A stretch of DNA of 57,207 nucleotides from contig CACKBQ010000007.1 of the NCBI GenBank assembly GCA_902598405.1, forward strand, positions 1 to 57,207, read 5' to 3'. A program made the translations under genes and the position numbers. Source of the stretch: an uncultured Pelagibacteraceae bacterium (lineage in GTDB: Bacteria; Pseudomonadota; Alphaproteobacteria; Pelagibacterales; AG-422-B15). The stretch's first letter is position 1. The number at the start of each line of letters is the position of its first letter. The notes under the pieces are model-generated. The model was not told the origin of the DNA and searched no databases. It saw only the letters and a list, made by a program, of their open reading frames with translations. Of the stretch, positions 46,216 to 57,123 are shown piece after piece.

Positions 46216-48621
46216 TTAAGAGAGAAAATCTACATAAATTGGTGACGACCATGCGCGATGTTCATCAATTTCAGAACAAGTTTCAATATCTCTCGGATGT
46301 CTCCAGTCTTGCGTACACAATTTAAATTCCACACAATTACCTTCATCATCAAACGTGCATACACCACCCTTCACATTTATCTGAGGTGATGGCAATTCAA
46401 TAGCGCGGACATAATAACTTGCGTCTTTTTGATCTTTAAGGAAATCCTCATCCTTAAATCTAAACGTACACCCAACATCATCTGGATTACAATAATGCAC
46501 TTTCCAAGTATCAATTATACGGTCATCTATAGGTTGATCAGAATATTCTTGAGGTAAAACTTTTATGACTTCAATGCGTTGTATAAAATTTCTCTTATCA
46601 CTTGGATTATAACATTCGTTGTAACACAATTCATCCACCCTGTCTTCTCCAAGAGCATTATACGCATCTTCTGGGCATCCTGGCTTTTGTTCAAATGATC
46701 CCATAGCTTTGACTTCAAATTCTGGCACAGCATACATTTCGACAGATGAACCCATAGGAATTTTTTTATCACCACTAATCATATTGAACCAAAGAAGAAT
46801 TCTGGTTCCACTTGTTGCGTAGGTTTCTTTTCTCTTAAGAGCATCCCATATTTCTTCTTTTGAACGTCCATCTGAATGCACAGCAGCTAACCCACCTGTG
46901 GTGAAGAAGCCTCTTTGTTTTTCCCATTCAATTGTATTAAATCCAACAATTAACTCTGGGATTTCATATTGTTGAGGTTGAGAGTCAGATATGTATGAGT
47001 CTTTTACTGGGTTTGAATTCTTGCCGGTTGGGCTCAGACTTTTTGGAAAATACCAAGGATCCATGTGAAGTAGTCTGTCAAAAAATTTAGTAGGCGGACC
47101 GCTTCCATCAATGTTATTTCCAAATAATTCTTTATATCCACTTCCCGGCGCAGAAGAGTGATTGTCGCTTGAGCCTATAAAGCCGTATCGAAACCTATGT
47201 TTAGTGCCATCATCTTTGAATTTAGTGAGAGCCAAACCATATTGAGCGCTTGCACCAGGCACGTGATTCATTGGGGGACTGTAACAATCAGTACATTGAC
47301 CAGAAATATTACGATCTAAGAAAGTATTTTTTGGAACTACTTGATAACCAGCTCGTCCCCTATCTACCACTGACTGTTTTGTTTCTTCTCTTCTTGATGA
47401 ACACTCGGATTCATCGGTTCCTTCTTCAATGCATCGTTCATATATTATCTTGCCGGCCTGCCAACACTGAGGAATGTAATTGTCAGATGGATCAGGACAT
47501 GTTTGAGTTCCAATGTCGATTACTTCTTCAGAGCCGTCAGGGTTTTCAATGGTAAAAGTTCCTTTATTTAAATCAATATCACCCATTGTAAAAGTAAAAG
47601 GCCTTGACTCTTGTTGGCCATTTCTGACTACATCAACGCCACGCCAAGAGCGGTATTCTTCAGCATTACCGTGTCCGGAGTAGGTTTCGAGAAGCTCAAA
47701 CATTTTTGGAAATTTTTTTGAGTGCTCTAAACTTTTATCAAGAGTATAGCCAGCGGGTGTATAAAGTCCCCATGATTGGCCATGAGGTATAACCATGTAG
47801 TCACTGTCATACATCTCTAATCTTGTAACTAAATCAAGTGGAGTGACTGCTTGTTCGTAACAATCAAGCGGTAAATCTTTTGAAGGTGTTCTTATATTAC
47901 AATCAGGCACTTTAACTGTTTCCACCTGATAACGTTGAAAGTCATTGTATCGTTTGAAATTTTCAAGATCGACAAAAGGGTACAGTGTTCCTGGGAGCAG
48001 TGGTCTAGCGGTCATTGCTTGTCGTGCTACAGATAAAGAAGCGATTGCTCGAGGTGGTACCAATTGATCATCTTCTTCCTTTAAAATTACATTGTGATGC
48101 CCCCAATGATTACCTCTGACAACCCCGACTTGTGTCCACTCCCAACCTAAGAATGCCACACAATCAGGATTTGCTGGGTCAACGTTCAAGGCATTACATT
48201 TTCTAATAGTTTCTTTTGTTTCCATCCATCTCTTTGGAGTTGTTGCTTCTGCATGATCATTAATTGACCAAAAATCTAGTGCTGAACAGTGTCTTGCAAA
48301 ATCACAGGCATCTGCAACAGGATGTACGCCATTCCCTCCAGTAATAGGCAAGCTCATTGCATGCGCGTCTGCAGAAAAAGTAGAATGAACATGTAAATCA
48401 CCAAATAGGATTTGCTTTGTCGGTATTTCATTTAATGACTCCATGGCCTGAAGTTGTCGTTTTTTCTTATCTTCAACAAATTCAACTGTATTTATTTTTC
48501 CAGTGATTTCACCGGGTCCAAGGTCTTCACTGAATAAACCAAATTGTAAAACAACAAGACAACTAATGATAAAGAGAATAGATAGAATAAAAAAATATCT
48601 TATAACCTTTAAAATATTCAT
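46216..48621 (-). CDS. DUF3604-family protein (PHP-like fold), membrane-anchored
   Basis: 801 aa; N-terminal TM; LFGDLHVHSTFSADAHAM, DFWSINDHAEATTPKRW, GSSDNHSSAPGSGYKE. Confidence 0.87.
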   Translation of the reverse strand: MNILKVIRYFFILSILFIISCLVVLQFGLFSEDLGPGEITGKINTVEFVEDKKKRQLQAMESLNEIPTKQILFGDLHVHSTFSADAHAMSLPITGGNGVHPVADACDFARHCSALDFWSINDHAEATTPKRWMETKETIRKCNALNVDPANPDCVAFLGWEWTQVGVVRGNHWGHHNVILKEEDDQLVPPRAIASLSVARQAMTARPLLPGTLYPFVDLENFKRYNDFQRYQVETVKVPDCNIRTPSKDLPLDCYEQAVTPLDLVTRLEMYDSDYMVIPHGQSWGLYTPAGYTLDKSLEHSKKFPKMFELLETYSGHGNAEEYRSWRGVDVVRNGQQESRPFTFTMGDIDLNKGTFTIENPDGSEEVIDIGTQTCPDPSDNYIPQCWQAGKIIYERCIEEGTDESECSSRREETKQSVVDRGRAGYQVVPKNTFLDRNISGQCTDCYSPPMNHVPGASAQYGLALTKFKDDGTKHRFRYGFIGSSDNHSSAPGSGYKELFGNNIDGSGPPTKFFDRLLHMDPWYFPKSLSPTGKNSNPVKDSYISDSQPQQYEIPELIVGFNTIEWEKQRGFFTTGGLAAVHSDGRSKEEIWDALKRKETYATSGTRILLWFNMISGDKKIPMGSSVEMYAVPEFEVKAMGSFEQKPGCPEDAYNALGEDRVDELCYNECYNPSDKRNFIQRIEVIKVLPQEYSDQPIDDRIIDTWKVHYCNPDDVGCTFRFKDEDFLKDQKDASYYVRAIELPSPQINVKGGVCTFDDEGNCVEFKLCTQDWRHPRDIETCSEIDEHRAWSSPIYVDFLS

Positions 48622-48706
48622 ATAAAAAAAAGTATAGTTCTGGCACTGCTTATGTCAAAAGTATTTTCGTTATAATGATAAAAAAACCTATGGTAATCTC
48701 TCTAAT

Positions 48707-49609
48707 ATGATGAAAATTTTTAATAAATTAAATATATTATTTTTTACTGCGATCTTAGCAGGACTGTTTTTGATTTTTTACGATACAATTAGTTTTAATG
48801 ATAACTTATCTCTCAGTAATAAAAAAGCTGTTGCTTTAGTGAATGAGACAGTCATCACAGAAGACCAGTTTCTCAGATATGCAACAAATCTTGGAGCTGA
48901 TTTAGACCTTGGTAACGATTTTGAAATACTTGATCTTCTTCTTGAACGTATGATTGAGGAGGAACTTTTGGTGCAAAGAGGTATAGAACTTAATCTTCAC
49001 AAAAAAGATATTGGTGTAAGAAAGGAAATGATTACTCAGGTCATCGATTTTATTATTCAAGTTGAAGATAATCAGATAACAGAAGCTGATGTGAGAGACT
49101 ATTTTAAAAAAAATGTAAATAAGTATGCGCCAACGGAAAAAATTAAATTTGATTTTATTTTTTTAAAATCAAATAATCCAAATTCTGTATTACTAGGAAC
49201 TGAGTCTGATCTTAAAACTCTTGAAACAAAAATAAGTAATATTAATCTTGAGTTAGACACTAAAACCTTTTCTGAGGTGAAGGAGAAGTATAACGAAAAC
49301 AATTTGTTTGATATTCCTCAAAAATTAATAAATCTGAAAGATTGTGAACAATTATTAGGTAAAGGCATTTGTAATCAGATAACCATGATGGAGATAAATT
49401 CCATTTCTGAACCAATTTTTGGAACCAATGGGTTTTATATTTTTAAATTATACGATATTTTAAAATTAGAAGTGAATGAAGATTACTTCGAGGAAATAAA
49501 AGAGAGAATTATATTTGATTATAACAATCAGCTAGATGATCAAAAATTAAAAGACTACCTTATATATTTAAAAGAAAATTCATCTATCACTAGGTATGAT
49601 TTTCAATAA
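48707..49609 (+). CDS. PpiC/SurA-like peptidyl-prolyl isomerase, membrane-anchored
   Basis: N-terminal TM; VALVNETVITEDQFLRYA, EEELLVQRGIELNLHKKD, C-terminal rotamase-like region. Confidence 0.75.
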   Translation: MMKIFNKLNILFFTAILAGLFLIFYDTISFNDNLSLSNKKAVALVNETVITEDQFLRYATNLGADLDLGNDFEILDLLLERMIEEELLVQRGIELNLHKKDIGVRKEMITQVIDFIIQVEDNQITEADVRDYFKKNVNKYAPTEKIKFDFIFLKSNNPNSVLLGTESDLKTLETKISNINLELDTKTFSEVKEKYNENNLFDIPQKLINLKDCEQLLGKGICNQITMMEINSISEPIFGTNGFYIFKLYDILKLEVNEDYFEEIKERIIFDYNNQLDDQKLKDYLIYLKENSSITRYDFQ

Positions 49610-49612
49610 ATA

Positions 49613-50836
49613 ATGAATTACATCATTGCAAACACAGTCATAATCCTCTTTTTTCTTTTATCGCCATTGAATGCCCACTACTTTAGTGAGTCATTCTCTA
49701 AATGGAACGTTGTAGATAACAAAGTTGAGGCAAATTTTTCTCTTTTAACACTTGAGTCCACTCGTATTTTTCAAGTTGAAAACTATCAGAAGATTATGTT
49801 TGAAGAGAATTTGAGTGAGACCGATGTATTCAAAATTTACCTCAGTCAACACCTCAAAGTTACCTCAGAAGGCAAAAATTGTTCTCTTGCTGATGAAATT
49901 AAAGAATTAAATTCTCAAGAAGGAAGTTTAAATCTCTCACTAAATTTTGAATGTCCATCAAACAAAGAAATAAAAATTATAAATAATGCGCTGTTTAATC
50001 TTGTTCAAAGTCATATTCATATAGCACGTATATACATTGACAATAATTTATATACCGAAAAAGCCTTATTTTTTAATGATCAGTCAATTGATTTAAATGA
50101 AGAAAAGGAAAATAATAGCTTCTCTAATAGTTTTTATAAATTTTTCTCATTGGGTCTTGATCATATTCTAAGTGGCTATGATCACTTGCTTTTTATTCTT
50201 GGACTGTTGCTTTTAGTAACAAATTTAAAACGATTGCTTCTGGTAATCACGGGATTCACTATTGGACACAGTTTAACATTATCACTTTCAGTAATAAACG
50301 TTATCCAAGTAAAATCCTCTTTAGTTGAAGCATTAATTGGTTATACAATAATGTTCGTGGGCTTGGAATATTTGTATAAAGAAAACAATGATCATAAAGT
50401 AAGCATGATCTTTATAACAACACTAAGTTTATTACTTTTAATATTTGGCAATTTAATCAATCCAAATTTCCCATATTTCTTAATATTGGGAATACTTCTA
50501 TTTTCTCTAGGTTATTTTTACTTACTTAAAAATTTAAATTCAGAAAATAATTTACTATCCATTATAACAATTATTTTTGGACTTATTCATGGATTTGGTT
50601 TTGGAGGATTTTTACTTGGCTCAAAAATAAGTAGTGAAAATATTTTCTCTGGATTGTTAGGTTTCAATTTAGGGGTAGAAGTAGGTCAGATAATTTTTGT
50701 CTTATTAATTTTATTAATATACAAATTATTAATGACATTAAAAATTACAAAAATAATAGAAGTCATGAAAAACCTTTCATTCTTTGCGATTGTTTTCTTT
50801 GGTTTCTTCTTTTTTATTCAAAGACTCATAGCTTAA
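49613..50836 (+). CDS. HupE/UreJ-family membrane protein
   Basis: LGLDHILSGYDHLLFILGLLLLV, ITGFTIGHSLTLSLSV, GLIHGFGFGGFLLG. Confidence 0.8.
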   Translation: MNYIIANTVIILFFLLSPLNAHYFSESFSKWNVVDNKVEANFSLLTLESTRIFQVENYQKIMFEENLSETDVFKIYLSQHLKVTSEGKNCSLADEIKELNSQEGSLNLSLNFECPSNKEIKIINNALFNLVQSHIHIARIYIDNNLYTEKALFFNDQSIDLNEEKENNSFSNSFYKFFSLGLDHILSGYDHLLFILGLLLLVTNLKRLLLVITGFTIGHSLTLSLSVINVIQVKSSLVEALIGYTIMFVGLEYLYKENNDHKVSMIFITTLSLLLLIFGNLINPNFPYFLILGILLFSLGYFYLLKNLNSENNLLSIITIIFGLIHGFGFGGFLLGSKISSENIFSGLLGFNLGVEVGQIIFVLLILLIYKLLMTLKITKIIEVMKNLSFFAIVFFGFFFFIQRLIA

Positions 50837-51282
50837 AAAACGAATAAAAACATCAGGCTCGTAATAACTATCACTATTGATGAAAGAGATATTCTCATTG
50901 TTATAAACCATAATTGTGAGATTTTTTGCTGTTGATACAGGTAATAATCATGAACGGCAGATATTAGAAAGCTTACAAGAATTAAACCTAATGAGAGACC
51001 TAAATTCTCAATACTCAAAAGCGCAGCCCAAGCAATCAATGGGGGCATAACAGAAATAAAAAGTGGAATAAAGACGTAGTAAATTTTGTCAGCAAAAGCT
51101 GTGATTAGGCCCCACTGAATACCACCCAGAAATGATGAGATGATTGCTGCATATGCAACATAAATAAATAAAAGTAATCCATACAATTCATCAGTTGGAG
51201 GTGATATTGCACATGCAATTAAAATTAAGATAAATGGAATTAATCCAAGTCCGCCTAAAATAAATGATTGTTTTTGGCCCAT
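50833..51282 (-). CDS. DUF3429-family membrane protein
   Basis: GLGLIPFILILIACA ... YAAIISSFLGGIQWGLI. Confidence 0.75.
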   Translation of the reverse strand: MGQKQSFILGGLGLIPFILILIACAISPPTDELYGLLLFIYVAYAAIISSFLGGIQWGLITAFADKIYYVFIPLFISVMPPLIAWAALLSIENLGLSLGLILVSFLISAVHDYYLYQQQKISQLWFITMRISLSSIVIVITSLMFLFVF

Positions 51283-51284
51283 AA

Positions 51285-53003
51285 CTAGTCGGTAAATAAT
51301 CCCAAGAATTTTAGAAATTCAAGTTTTCCACCTTCTACTTCGATCGTGTTATTTGCTAGGAGAAGGGAGATAGCAGCTACATTTTTTAGACCTGCAAATA
51401 CTTCCTTAAGAGTTTGTTGATCAGTGATGACTTTAACTTCAGCACTAGAATCTGGTATTTTACTTAACTGGGCTACTCCTTTTCTTATATGTATAGTGTA
51501 TACTTCTTCGCTATCGATAAATCTAAATTCATATTTTTTTGTTATTTCAAAAGATTTATCCGCGTTAAGATTTACGGGAAGTGACTTCATTATCGCTATC
51601 ATTGGTGTGGCCTGTAATTGTTCAGACGTAACACTATTCGGAGTTGATGGATTTACATCAATTTCATTCCTTAATTCACCTGCAACTGTTTTATAAAAAT
51701 AGTAATCGTTAGATGCAAGTTGAAACTTGGCTAATTGGTCAGCTGCAGCAGCTTTTATATTTTTGGCTTGTGTATTGTTTGCATCAAGTGCGATGAGCAT
51801 ATCTGCTAGTTCCAAGGCCCACTGATATTCTCCATTATCAAGAGCATTTTGTGCCTCATCAGATATTTTAGTTTGCCTCTTAGCCATAGCATCTAATTTT
51901 TGAGCTCTCTCCGCAACAGTAAGAGGGTGAAGATCGGAAATGTTGCCACTAAACCAGCCAATATACCCACTAAATGTTGATCTAACATAAGATGATATAG
52001 AGCCATAAAAAGGTTGTAAGTATGGAGACTCAGCTAGGTGCTTTGGTAATTTTACTTTTTGCACAATCTCATCAGGCGTTAATCCTTTATTTGCATATCT
52101 TATAGTTTGGTCATGAACAAACTGAATGCCGTCTCTATAATCAGTGAGAGCTTTTTCTACATTTTCTTTTCCACTTATAGGACGCGAGTGACTTGGAACC
52201 AGATGCTCTGCATTAAGTAATCTGATTTTATCGAGACTTTCAACCCATTCCATAGGATTTCTAAATTTTGTTCCTCTTATTGCGTATAAATTTGCAAATG
52301 ATCTATAAAAATTATCACCAACCATCACAGCTTGTTTCTCAGGTATCCACACATACAGATGGTCATCCGTCTCACCAGGCACATGTGCTAAGACAAATGT
52401 AAGATTATCAATTTCAATAATTAACTCATCATCAAAAAGTATAGTTGGTCTAACAAGGCCAAGTGTTTCTTGATCATTAATTTCTAAAAACCCTCCAATG
52501 CCTTGATGAACTATTTCTTCCTCGGGTAGAGGTATTCCAAACTGCCTTGCCGATCTTTGAAAGATTATCGGTCTTATAGTTGTTGCTATATTGTCTAAAT
52601 TATAAATTATATTTTCTTGTGCATATATTTCTGTTTCGTTTTCGTTATAGAAAACAGTTGCACCACCAAGATGATCCAGATGATTATGAGTGTAAACGAT
52701 AGCTGCAATTGGTTTTTCTGAAATTTCTCTAAAATCTTGATATATCTCTTCCGCTCTTTCAACGGAACCCAATGTATCAACAATGACTAAACTGTTTTCT
52801 GTTTCAATCATAATTGAATTAGCAAGGCCATAACCAACACCTACATAAATATCTTCGGTTACTTCTATTAAATCCTTTTTAAATTCTTTTTTGTGCTCCT
52901 GAGACAATCCTTGATCTGAGCTAAATGTCTCATTAGACTGGTCTTGATCGCCACATGAGAGAAGAAAAGTTATGATAAATAGAAAGCTTGTTAATATTTT
53001 CAT
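51285..53003 (-). CDS. Alkyl-sulfatase-like metallo-beta-lactamase-fold lipoprotein
   Basis: Lipobox LLSC; YTHNHLDHLGGATVF, LAHVPGETDDHLYVWIP, VPSHSRPISG, C-terminal SCP2-like domain. Confidence 0.87.
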   Translation of the reverse strand: MKILTSFLFIITFLLSCGDQDQSNETFSSDQGLSQEHKKEFKKDLIEVTEDIYVGVGYGLANSIMIETENSLVIVDTLGSVERAEEIYQDFREISEKPIAAIVYTHNHLDHLGGATVFYNENETEIYAQENIIYNLDNIATTIRPIIFQRSARQFGIPLPEEEIVHQGIGGFLEINDQETLGLVRPTILFDDELIIEIDNLTFVLAHVPGETDDHLYVWIPEKQAVMVGDNFYRSFANLYAIRGTKFRNPMEWVESLDKIRLLNAEHLVPSHSRPISGKENVEKALTDYRDGIQFVHDQTIRYANKGLTPDEIVQKVKLPKHLAESPYLQPFYGSISSYVRSTFSGYIGWFSGNISDLHPLTVAERAQKLDAMAKRQTKISDEAQNALDNGEYQWALELADMLIALDANNTQAKNIKAAAADQLAKFQLASNDYYFYKTVAGELRNEIDVNPSTPNSVTSEQLQATPMIAIMKSLPVNLNADKSFEITKKYEFRFIDSEEVYTIHIRKGVAQLSKIPDSSAEVKVITDQQTLKEVFAGLKNVAAISLLLANNTIEVEGGKLEFLKFLGLFTD

Positions 53004-53043
53004 GAATTGATTATTAAGTATAAAAAATATCTTCTACGAAAAA

Positions 53044-53919
53044 ATGAAAAAATACAACAATGAAATTATTGGTGCAATTTGTCTTCTTGCAGCTGGATTT
53101 TTTTTAAGTTTTGGAGGGTTACTTATTAGACTTGTAGATAATGCTACTACAATGCAAGTAACTTCATATAGATCGATTACATTTTCTTTAGTAGCTTTAA
53201 TTTACATATTAATAAAATTTAAATCTGAAACGCCTAAAGCTTTCCATAAGATTGGAAAAGATGGGTTATTACTTGCTGTTATTTTAGCACTCAGTAATAT
53301 TTTTTTCGTTTTTGGGATGAGCAACACCACTGTTGCAAATGCTGTTTTTTTAATGAGCACTGGGCCTTTGTGGGCTTCTTTTGCAAGTTATTTTTTTTTA
53401 AAAAAAGTCGTTGGCACTAAAACTATTGTTGCAATAGCAGGGTCAATGATTGGAATTGCCATTATGTTTTCTCAAGGATTAGAAACAGCTAATAGTCTCG
53501 GTAATTTAATTATACTTGGTGTCCCAGTTTGTTTTGCATTGCAGCTCACATTAATTAATAGAAGATCGGATGTAGACTTTATGCCATCAACTTTTCTTTC
53601 TGGTATATTGGTTATTATTGTTGGATTATTGATTATTCAAGATCATTCAATTAGCACGAGAGACCTTTTGCTTGTCTTATTTATGGGTGCATTTCAAGTG
53701 GGTCTTGGTTTTATGTTTATTACAATTGGATCACGCTATATTCCTCCGCACCGAGCGGCTTTATACATTCTATTAGAACCTACCTTAGCTCCAATTTGGG
53801 CATGGGCTGGTGTTGGAGAAAAACCTCCTTTAATAGAATTACTGGGTGGCCTGATAGTCTTTTCTTTTGTAACTTGGAGGCTTGTAGATGAATTTATTGA
53901 AAAAGAAATAAATAATTAA
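53044..53919 (+). CDS. EamA/DMT-family transporter
   Basis: About 10 TM segments; LLLAVILALSNIFFVFGMSNTTVANAVFL. Confidence 0.88.
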   Translation: MKKYNNEIIGAICLLAAGFFLSFGGLLIRLVDNATTMQVTSYRSITFSLVALIYILIKFKSETPKAFHKIGKDGLLLAVILALSNIFFVFGMSNTTVANAVFLMSTGPLWASFASYFFLKKVVGTKTIVAIAGSMIGIAIMFSQGLETANSLGNLIILGVPVCFALQLTLINRRSDVDFMPSTFLSGILVIIVGLLIIQDHSISTRDLLLVLFMGAFQVGLGFMFITIGSRYIPPHRAALYILLEPTLAPIWAWAGVGEKPPLIELLGGLIVFSFVTWRLVDEFIEKEINN

Positions 53920-54458
53920 TTATCGGCCAAGTTTTTTTGGATAAAAAATGCCTGTGAGAAAATGAATATAAAAGTAAGACCCATGATTCCAAATAGTTTG
54001 AAGTTTACCCAAACTGCGTCAGAAAAGTTCCGATAGACAATTTCATTTGCAGCTGCCAGGAATAAGAAAAAATAAGCCCATCTTTTACTTAATTGTGTCC
54101 AGCCATAATCAGTGAGTTTTATTGCAGTACCCATTAAAGACTTTAATAGTGGCCTATCAAAATATAAGCCTCCAAATAGTACAAAAGAAAAAATAAGATT
54201 AACTAAGGTAACCTTAAATTTAATAAAAAAGGGATCATTGAAATAAATTGTTAAAGCTCCAAAAATAAATATTAAAATAGTGCTAAACAACAGCATTGGA
54301 GAAACTTTGCGGTCTATAATGTATGACCCAACAATTGCGACACCTGCGGCGATCATGAGCGGTAGAATTGCTTCTTCAATTTTACCCGTTTTGATAAAAA
54401 AATAAAAAAATACAATAAGAGGGCCGAGCTCAAATACTTGTTTTAACGAACTTCTCAT
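53916..54458 (-). CDS. yciB: Septation protein A family (YciB/IspZ)
   Basis: ELGPLIVFFYFF, LSKRWAYFFLFLAAANEIVYRNFSDAVWVNFKLFGI. Confidence 0.93.
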   Translation of the reverse strand: MRSSLKQVFELGPLIVFFYFFIKTGKIEEAILPLMIAAGVAIVGSYIIDRKVSPMLLFSTILIFIFGALTIYFNDPFFIKFKVTLVNLIFSFVLFGGLYFDRPLLKSLMGTAIKLTDYGWTQLSKRWAYFFLFLAAANEIVYRNFSDAVWVNFKLFGIMGLTFIFIFSQAFFIQKNLADN

Positions 54459-54468
54459 TAAATTAATT

Positions 54469-54795
54469 TTAGTTATGTTTTGTCTTAGAGATATATCTTC
54501 CGTTTTTTATTCCATTAAACATCTCATCCACAAGTGGATGTGAAACAGGATCATCTGTTTCATCTGGTAATAAATTTTGTTGAGAGACATAAGCAACATA
54601 AGAAGGTTGACTAGGTGCTTCAGCTAATAAATGGTAAAAAGGTTGATCTTTTCTAGGTCTTACTTGTAACGGAATAGATTGATACCATTCTTCGGTATTA
54701 TTAAATTCTGGATCAACATCAAAAATCACTCCTCTGAAATCAAAGTACTTATGCTTTACGATAGAACCTATTTGAAATTTTGCTTTATTAATCAT
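54469..54795 (-). CDS. hspQ: Heat shock protein HspQ
   Basis: KFQIGSIVKHKYFDFRGVIFDVDPEF, PFYHLLAE, YVSQQNLLPD. Start at MINKAKF. Confidence 0.9.
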   Translation of the reverse strand: MINKAKFQIGSIVKHKYFDFRGVIFDVDPEFNNTEEWYQSIPLQVRPRKDQPFYHLLAEAPSQPSYVAYVSQQNLLPDETDDPVSHPLVDEMFNGIKNGRYISKTKHN

Positions 54796-54857
54796 TAATA
54801 AAGAGGTTACTGTATTCGTGATGAAATTCAAGTATCGAAATTTTATTTATGAAATAA

Positions 54858-55457
54858 CTATTTAACTAATTTACTTAATACTTCGTATTTAATATATCCT
54901 GGATAAATCGAGTCATTAATCACAGATGCCGGGGTTCCTCTTAATCCTAAGCTTCGTGCTAATTTAAAATTTTCATTTATTACTGCATTTTCAGTTTGAT
55001 CTAACGCCTGACTGAAAATTTTATCACCGTCAAGATTGTTTTTATTTAATAAAGAAATTATTGAGTCTTTTTTCATCTTTGGTCCAAGTTTCATTAATCC
55101 ATTATGAATATCAAAATACATATCAGGGTAATTGTCCCAAATAATCAGTGCAATTTTTGCCGCTGTATCTGAAATGTCACCAAAAATAGGCCATTCAAGA
55201 TAAACAATTTTCATATTTTTTGACTCATTTAATATTTTTTCAAAATCTTTTGCCTGTTTTGCACAATAGCTACATCTATAGTCAAAAAATTCTACAACAG
55301 TTATTTCTGCATCACTATTTCCAACCGTTGGAAGAGCATTTGCTTCGTGATTTCGAAGTATGAAACTTGCAAGATTTTTGTCATCTTGTGCGGTTACTAA
55401 AGTTGGAATAGCTATTAGAAGTGAAGTAATTATAAGTATATAAAATTTTTTAATCAT
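54858..55457 (-). CDS. DsbA/Com1-like thioredoxin-fold protein
   Basis: Signal peptide; VVEFFDYRCSYCAKQAKDF (CxxC), LRGTPASVIND. Confidence 0.9.
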   Translation of the reverse strand: MIKKFYILIITSLLIAIPTLVTAQDDKNLASFILRNHEANALPTVGNSDAEITVVEFFDYRCSYCAKQAKDFEKILNESKNMKIVYLEWPIFGDISDTAAKIALIIWDNYPDMYFDIHNGLMKLGPKMKKDSIISLLNKNNLDGDKIFSQALDQTENAVINENFKLARSLGLRGTPASVINDSIYPGYIKYEVLSKLVK

Positions 55458-56146
55458 AATTTATTATGGTATTTCCTCAAAGCAACTGTAGTACCAAGAT
55501 GTAAAACATTTTTATGAAATTTGTACCCTTTAATCAAATTTTTTGAAATTAAATCGTCCCATACTTGATTAATTGAAAAAACGCTATTTTTAAAGTCCTT
55601 GAATGCTTCTTTTCTAATAATCTGAGCACCATTAAATACGTAGCCCTTATAAGCTATATTATCATATCTTTGTATATGGTTATCGTTCGTAAATAAAAAA
55701 TCACCATTACCATCATAGCCGCTTATTAGATCTATTGGCGTTAGAGCAAGTAAGGATATTGTATCTTTGGGAAAACTTTCTATCATTTCTCTAAAGAAAA
55801 CAGTATGTTCATCTTTCCATAAATTATCACAATTTAAAATAAAGACTTGTTCTATTTTGTTTTCTTCCATTATTTTTTTTATTCCACCGCCAGTATCTAA
55901 TAGGCAATCGGTCTCATCAGATATTTTGATTTTTGGATTATTTAGATTTGTCAAGTACGAGATAATTTGATCAGATTTGTAATGAACATTTATGAAAATT
56001 TCCTCAAAGCCTAACTCCTCCATAATATTTATTGAATATTCTATGAAGGGTTTTTCATTTACCTTAATCAGTGGCTTTGGTAAATCTAAAGAATATTCTC
56101 TTACCCTTTTACCTAACCCAGCAGCAAGAATAATTGAAGACTTCAT
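55454..56146 (-). CDS. Sugar-phosphate nucleotidyltransferase, MurU-like
   Basis: AAGLGKRVREYSLDLPKPLIKVNEKP, FILNCDNLWKD; adjacent to an AmgK-like kinase. Confidence 0.88.
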   Translation of the reverse strand: MKSSIILAAGLGKRVREYSLDLPKPLIKVNEKPFIEYSINIMEELGFEEIFINVHYKSDQIISYLTNLNNPKIKISDETDCLLDTGGGIKKIMEENKIEQVFILNCDNLWKDEHTVFFREMIESFPKDTISLLALTPIDLISGYDGNGDFLFTNDNHIQRYDNIAYKGYVFNGAQIIRKEAFKDFKNSVFSINQVWDDLISKNLIKGYKFHKNVLHLGTTVALRKYHNKL

Positions 56147-57123
56147 AATTGCAATTCTTTTATCTGCAACTCTTCAATCCAATTTTTCATGTCAAAAAAC
56201 AATGATGATTTTAAATTTGATTTAATAAAATTAAAAGTAGCAGGAAGATACTTTAAGTATCTTGCTTTTCCATCTCTAATAGCAAGTCTATTAAATATTC
56301 CAAGAATTTTTAGGTTTCTCTGAAGAGAAAAAAAGTTAATTTCTCTCAAAACTATCTCATAATTTTCATTCGTCTTGTTAATATAGTATTTAATTAATTT
56401 ATCTTTTTCATTTTTATTTAAGGGCATACGTACGTCCTCTAGTAGCGAAGCAAGGTCATAAAATGATGAACCTAATAATGCATCTTGAAAATCTATCAAA
56501 CCAACTTGTTTTAGAGGTTCCTTATGGTCTTTTAAAATTAAATTATCAACATGATAATCTCTAAGAACAAGAGTATCGTTTTTAGATTTTATATCTAAAA
56601 AAGCTTTTTGTAAAATTTGATAAAATTCATCTCTTTTTTTATTAGTTATCTGCATTCCTAATTTTTGCTCAATAAACCATTCAATAAATAATATTGTCTC
56701 TTTATAAAGTTCTTCAAAGTTATATGATTTTAATTTACTTAAAGAAGATTTATTTTGATAGGACTTTATTTTTATATCAATCAGAACATCAATTGCTTTT
56801 TTATATAAGTCTATTTTATTTTCTTTATTCATAAATGTAGAAAAAACCTTATCTCCAAGGTCCTCAAGTAGAATGAAGCCTTCTTTGTTATTTACGTCTA
56901 TTATCTTTGGAGCACTTAAATTAAATGAATGAAGTATTCTTGCAATTTCTGAAAATTTCGAAACTGATTCACCCTTTTCGGGTGCTGCATCCATGGCGAG
57001 GATATTATTCTCTAATCTGTAATATTTTCTAAAAGATGCATCACTTTTAATCGCAACTAAATTTTTAGATGAGATCTTCTGGTTCTCTAAATATAATAAA
57101 AGCTGATTGAAACGATTATCCAT
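56143..57123 (-). CDS. Phosphotransferase, AmgK-like
   Basis: LVLRDYHVDNLIL, QVGLIDFQDALLGSSFYDLASLLEDVR. Confidence 0.88.
   Translation of the reverse strand: MDNRFNQLLLYLENQKISSKNLVAIKSDASFRKYYRLENNILAMDAAPEKGESVSKFSEIARILHSFNLSAPKIIDVNNKEGFILLEDLGDKVFSTFMNKENKIDLYKKAIDVLIDIKIKSYQNKSSLSKLKSYNFEELYKETILFIEWFIEQKLGMQITNKKRDEFYQILQKAFLDIKSKNDTLVLRDYHVDNLILKDHKEPLKQVGLIDFQDALLGSSFYDLASLLEDVRMPLNKNEKDKLIKYYINKTNENYEIVLREINFFSLQRNLKILGIFNRLAIRDGKARYLKYLPATFNFIKSNLKSSLFFDMKNWIEELQIKELQL

Noticed and set aside
47250-47555. 101-aa + strand ORF inside the DUF3604 gene
   Set aside because: Antisense to DUF3604; no coherent motif.
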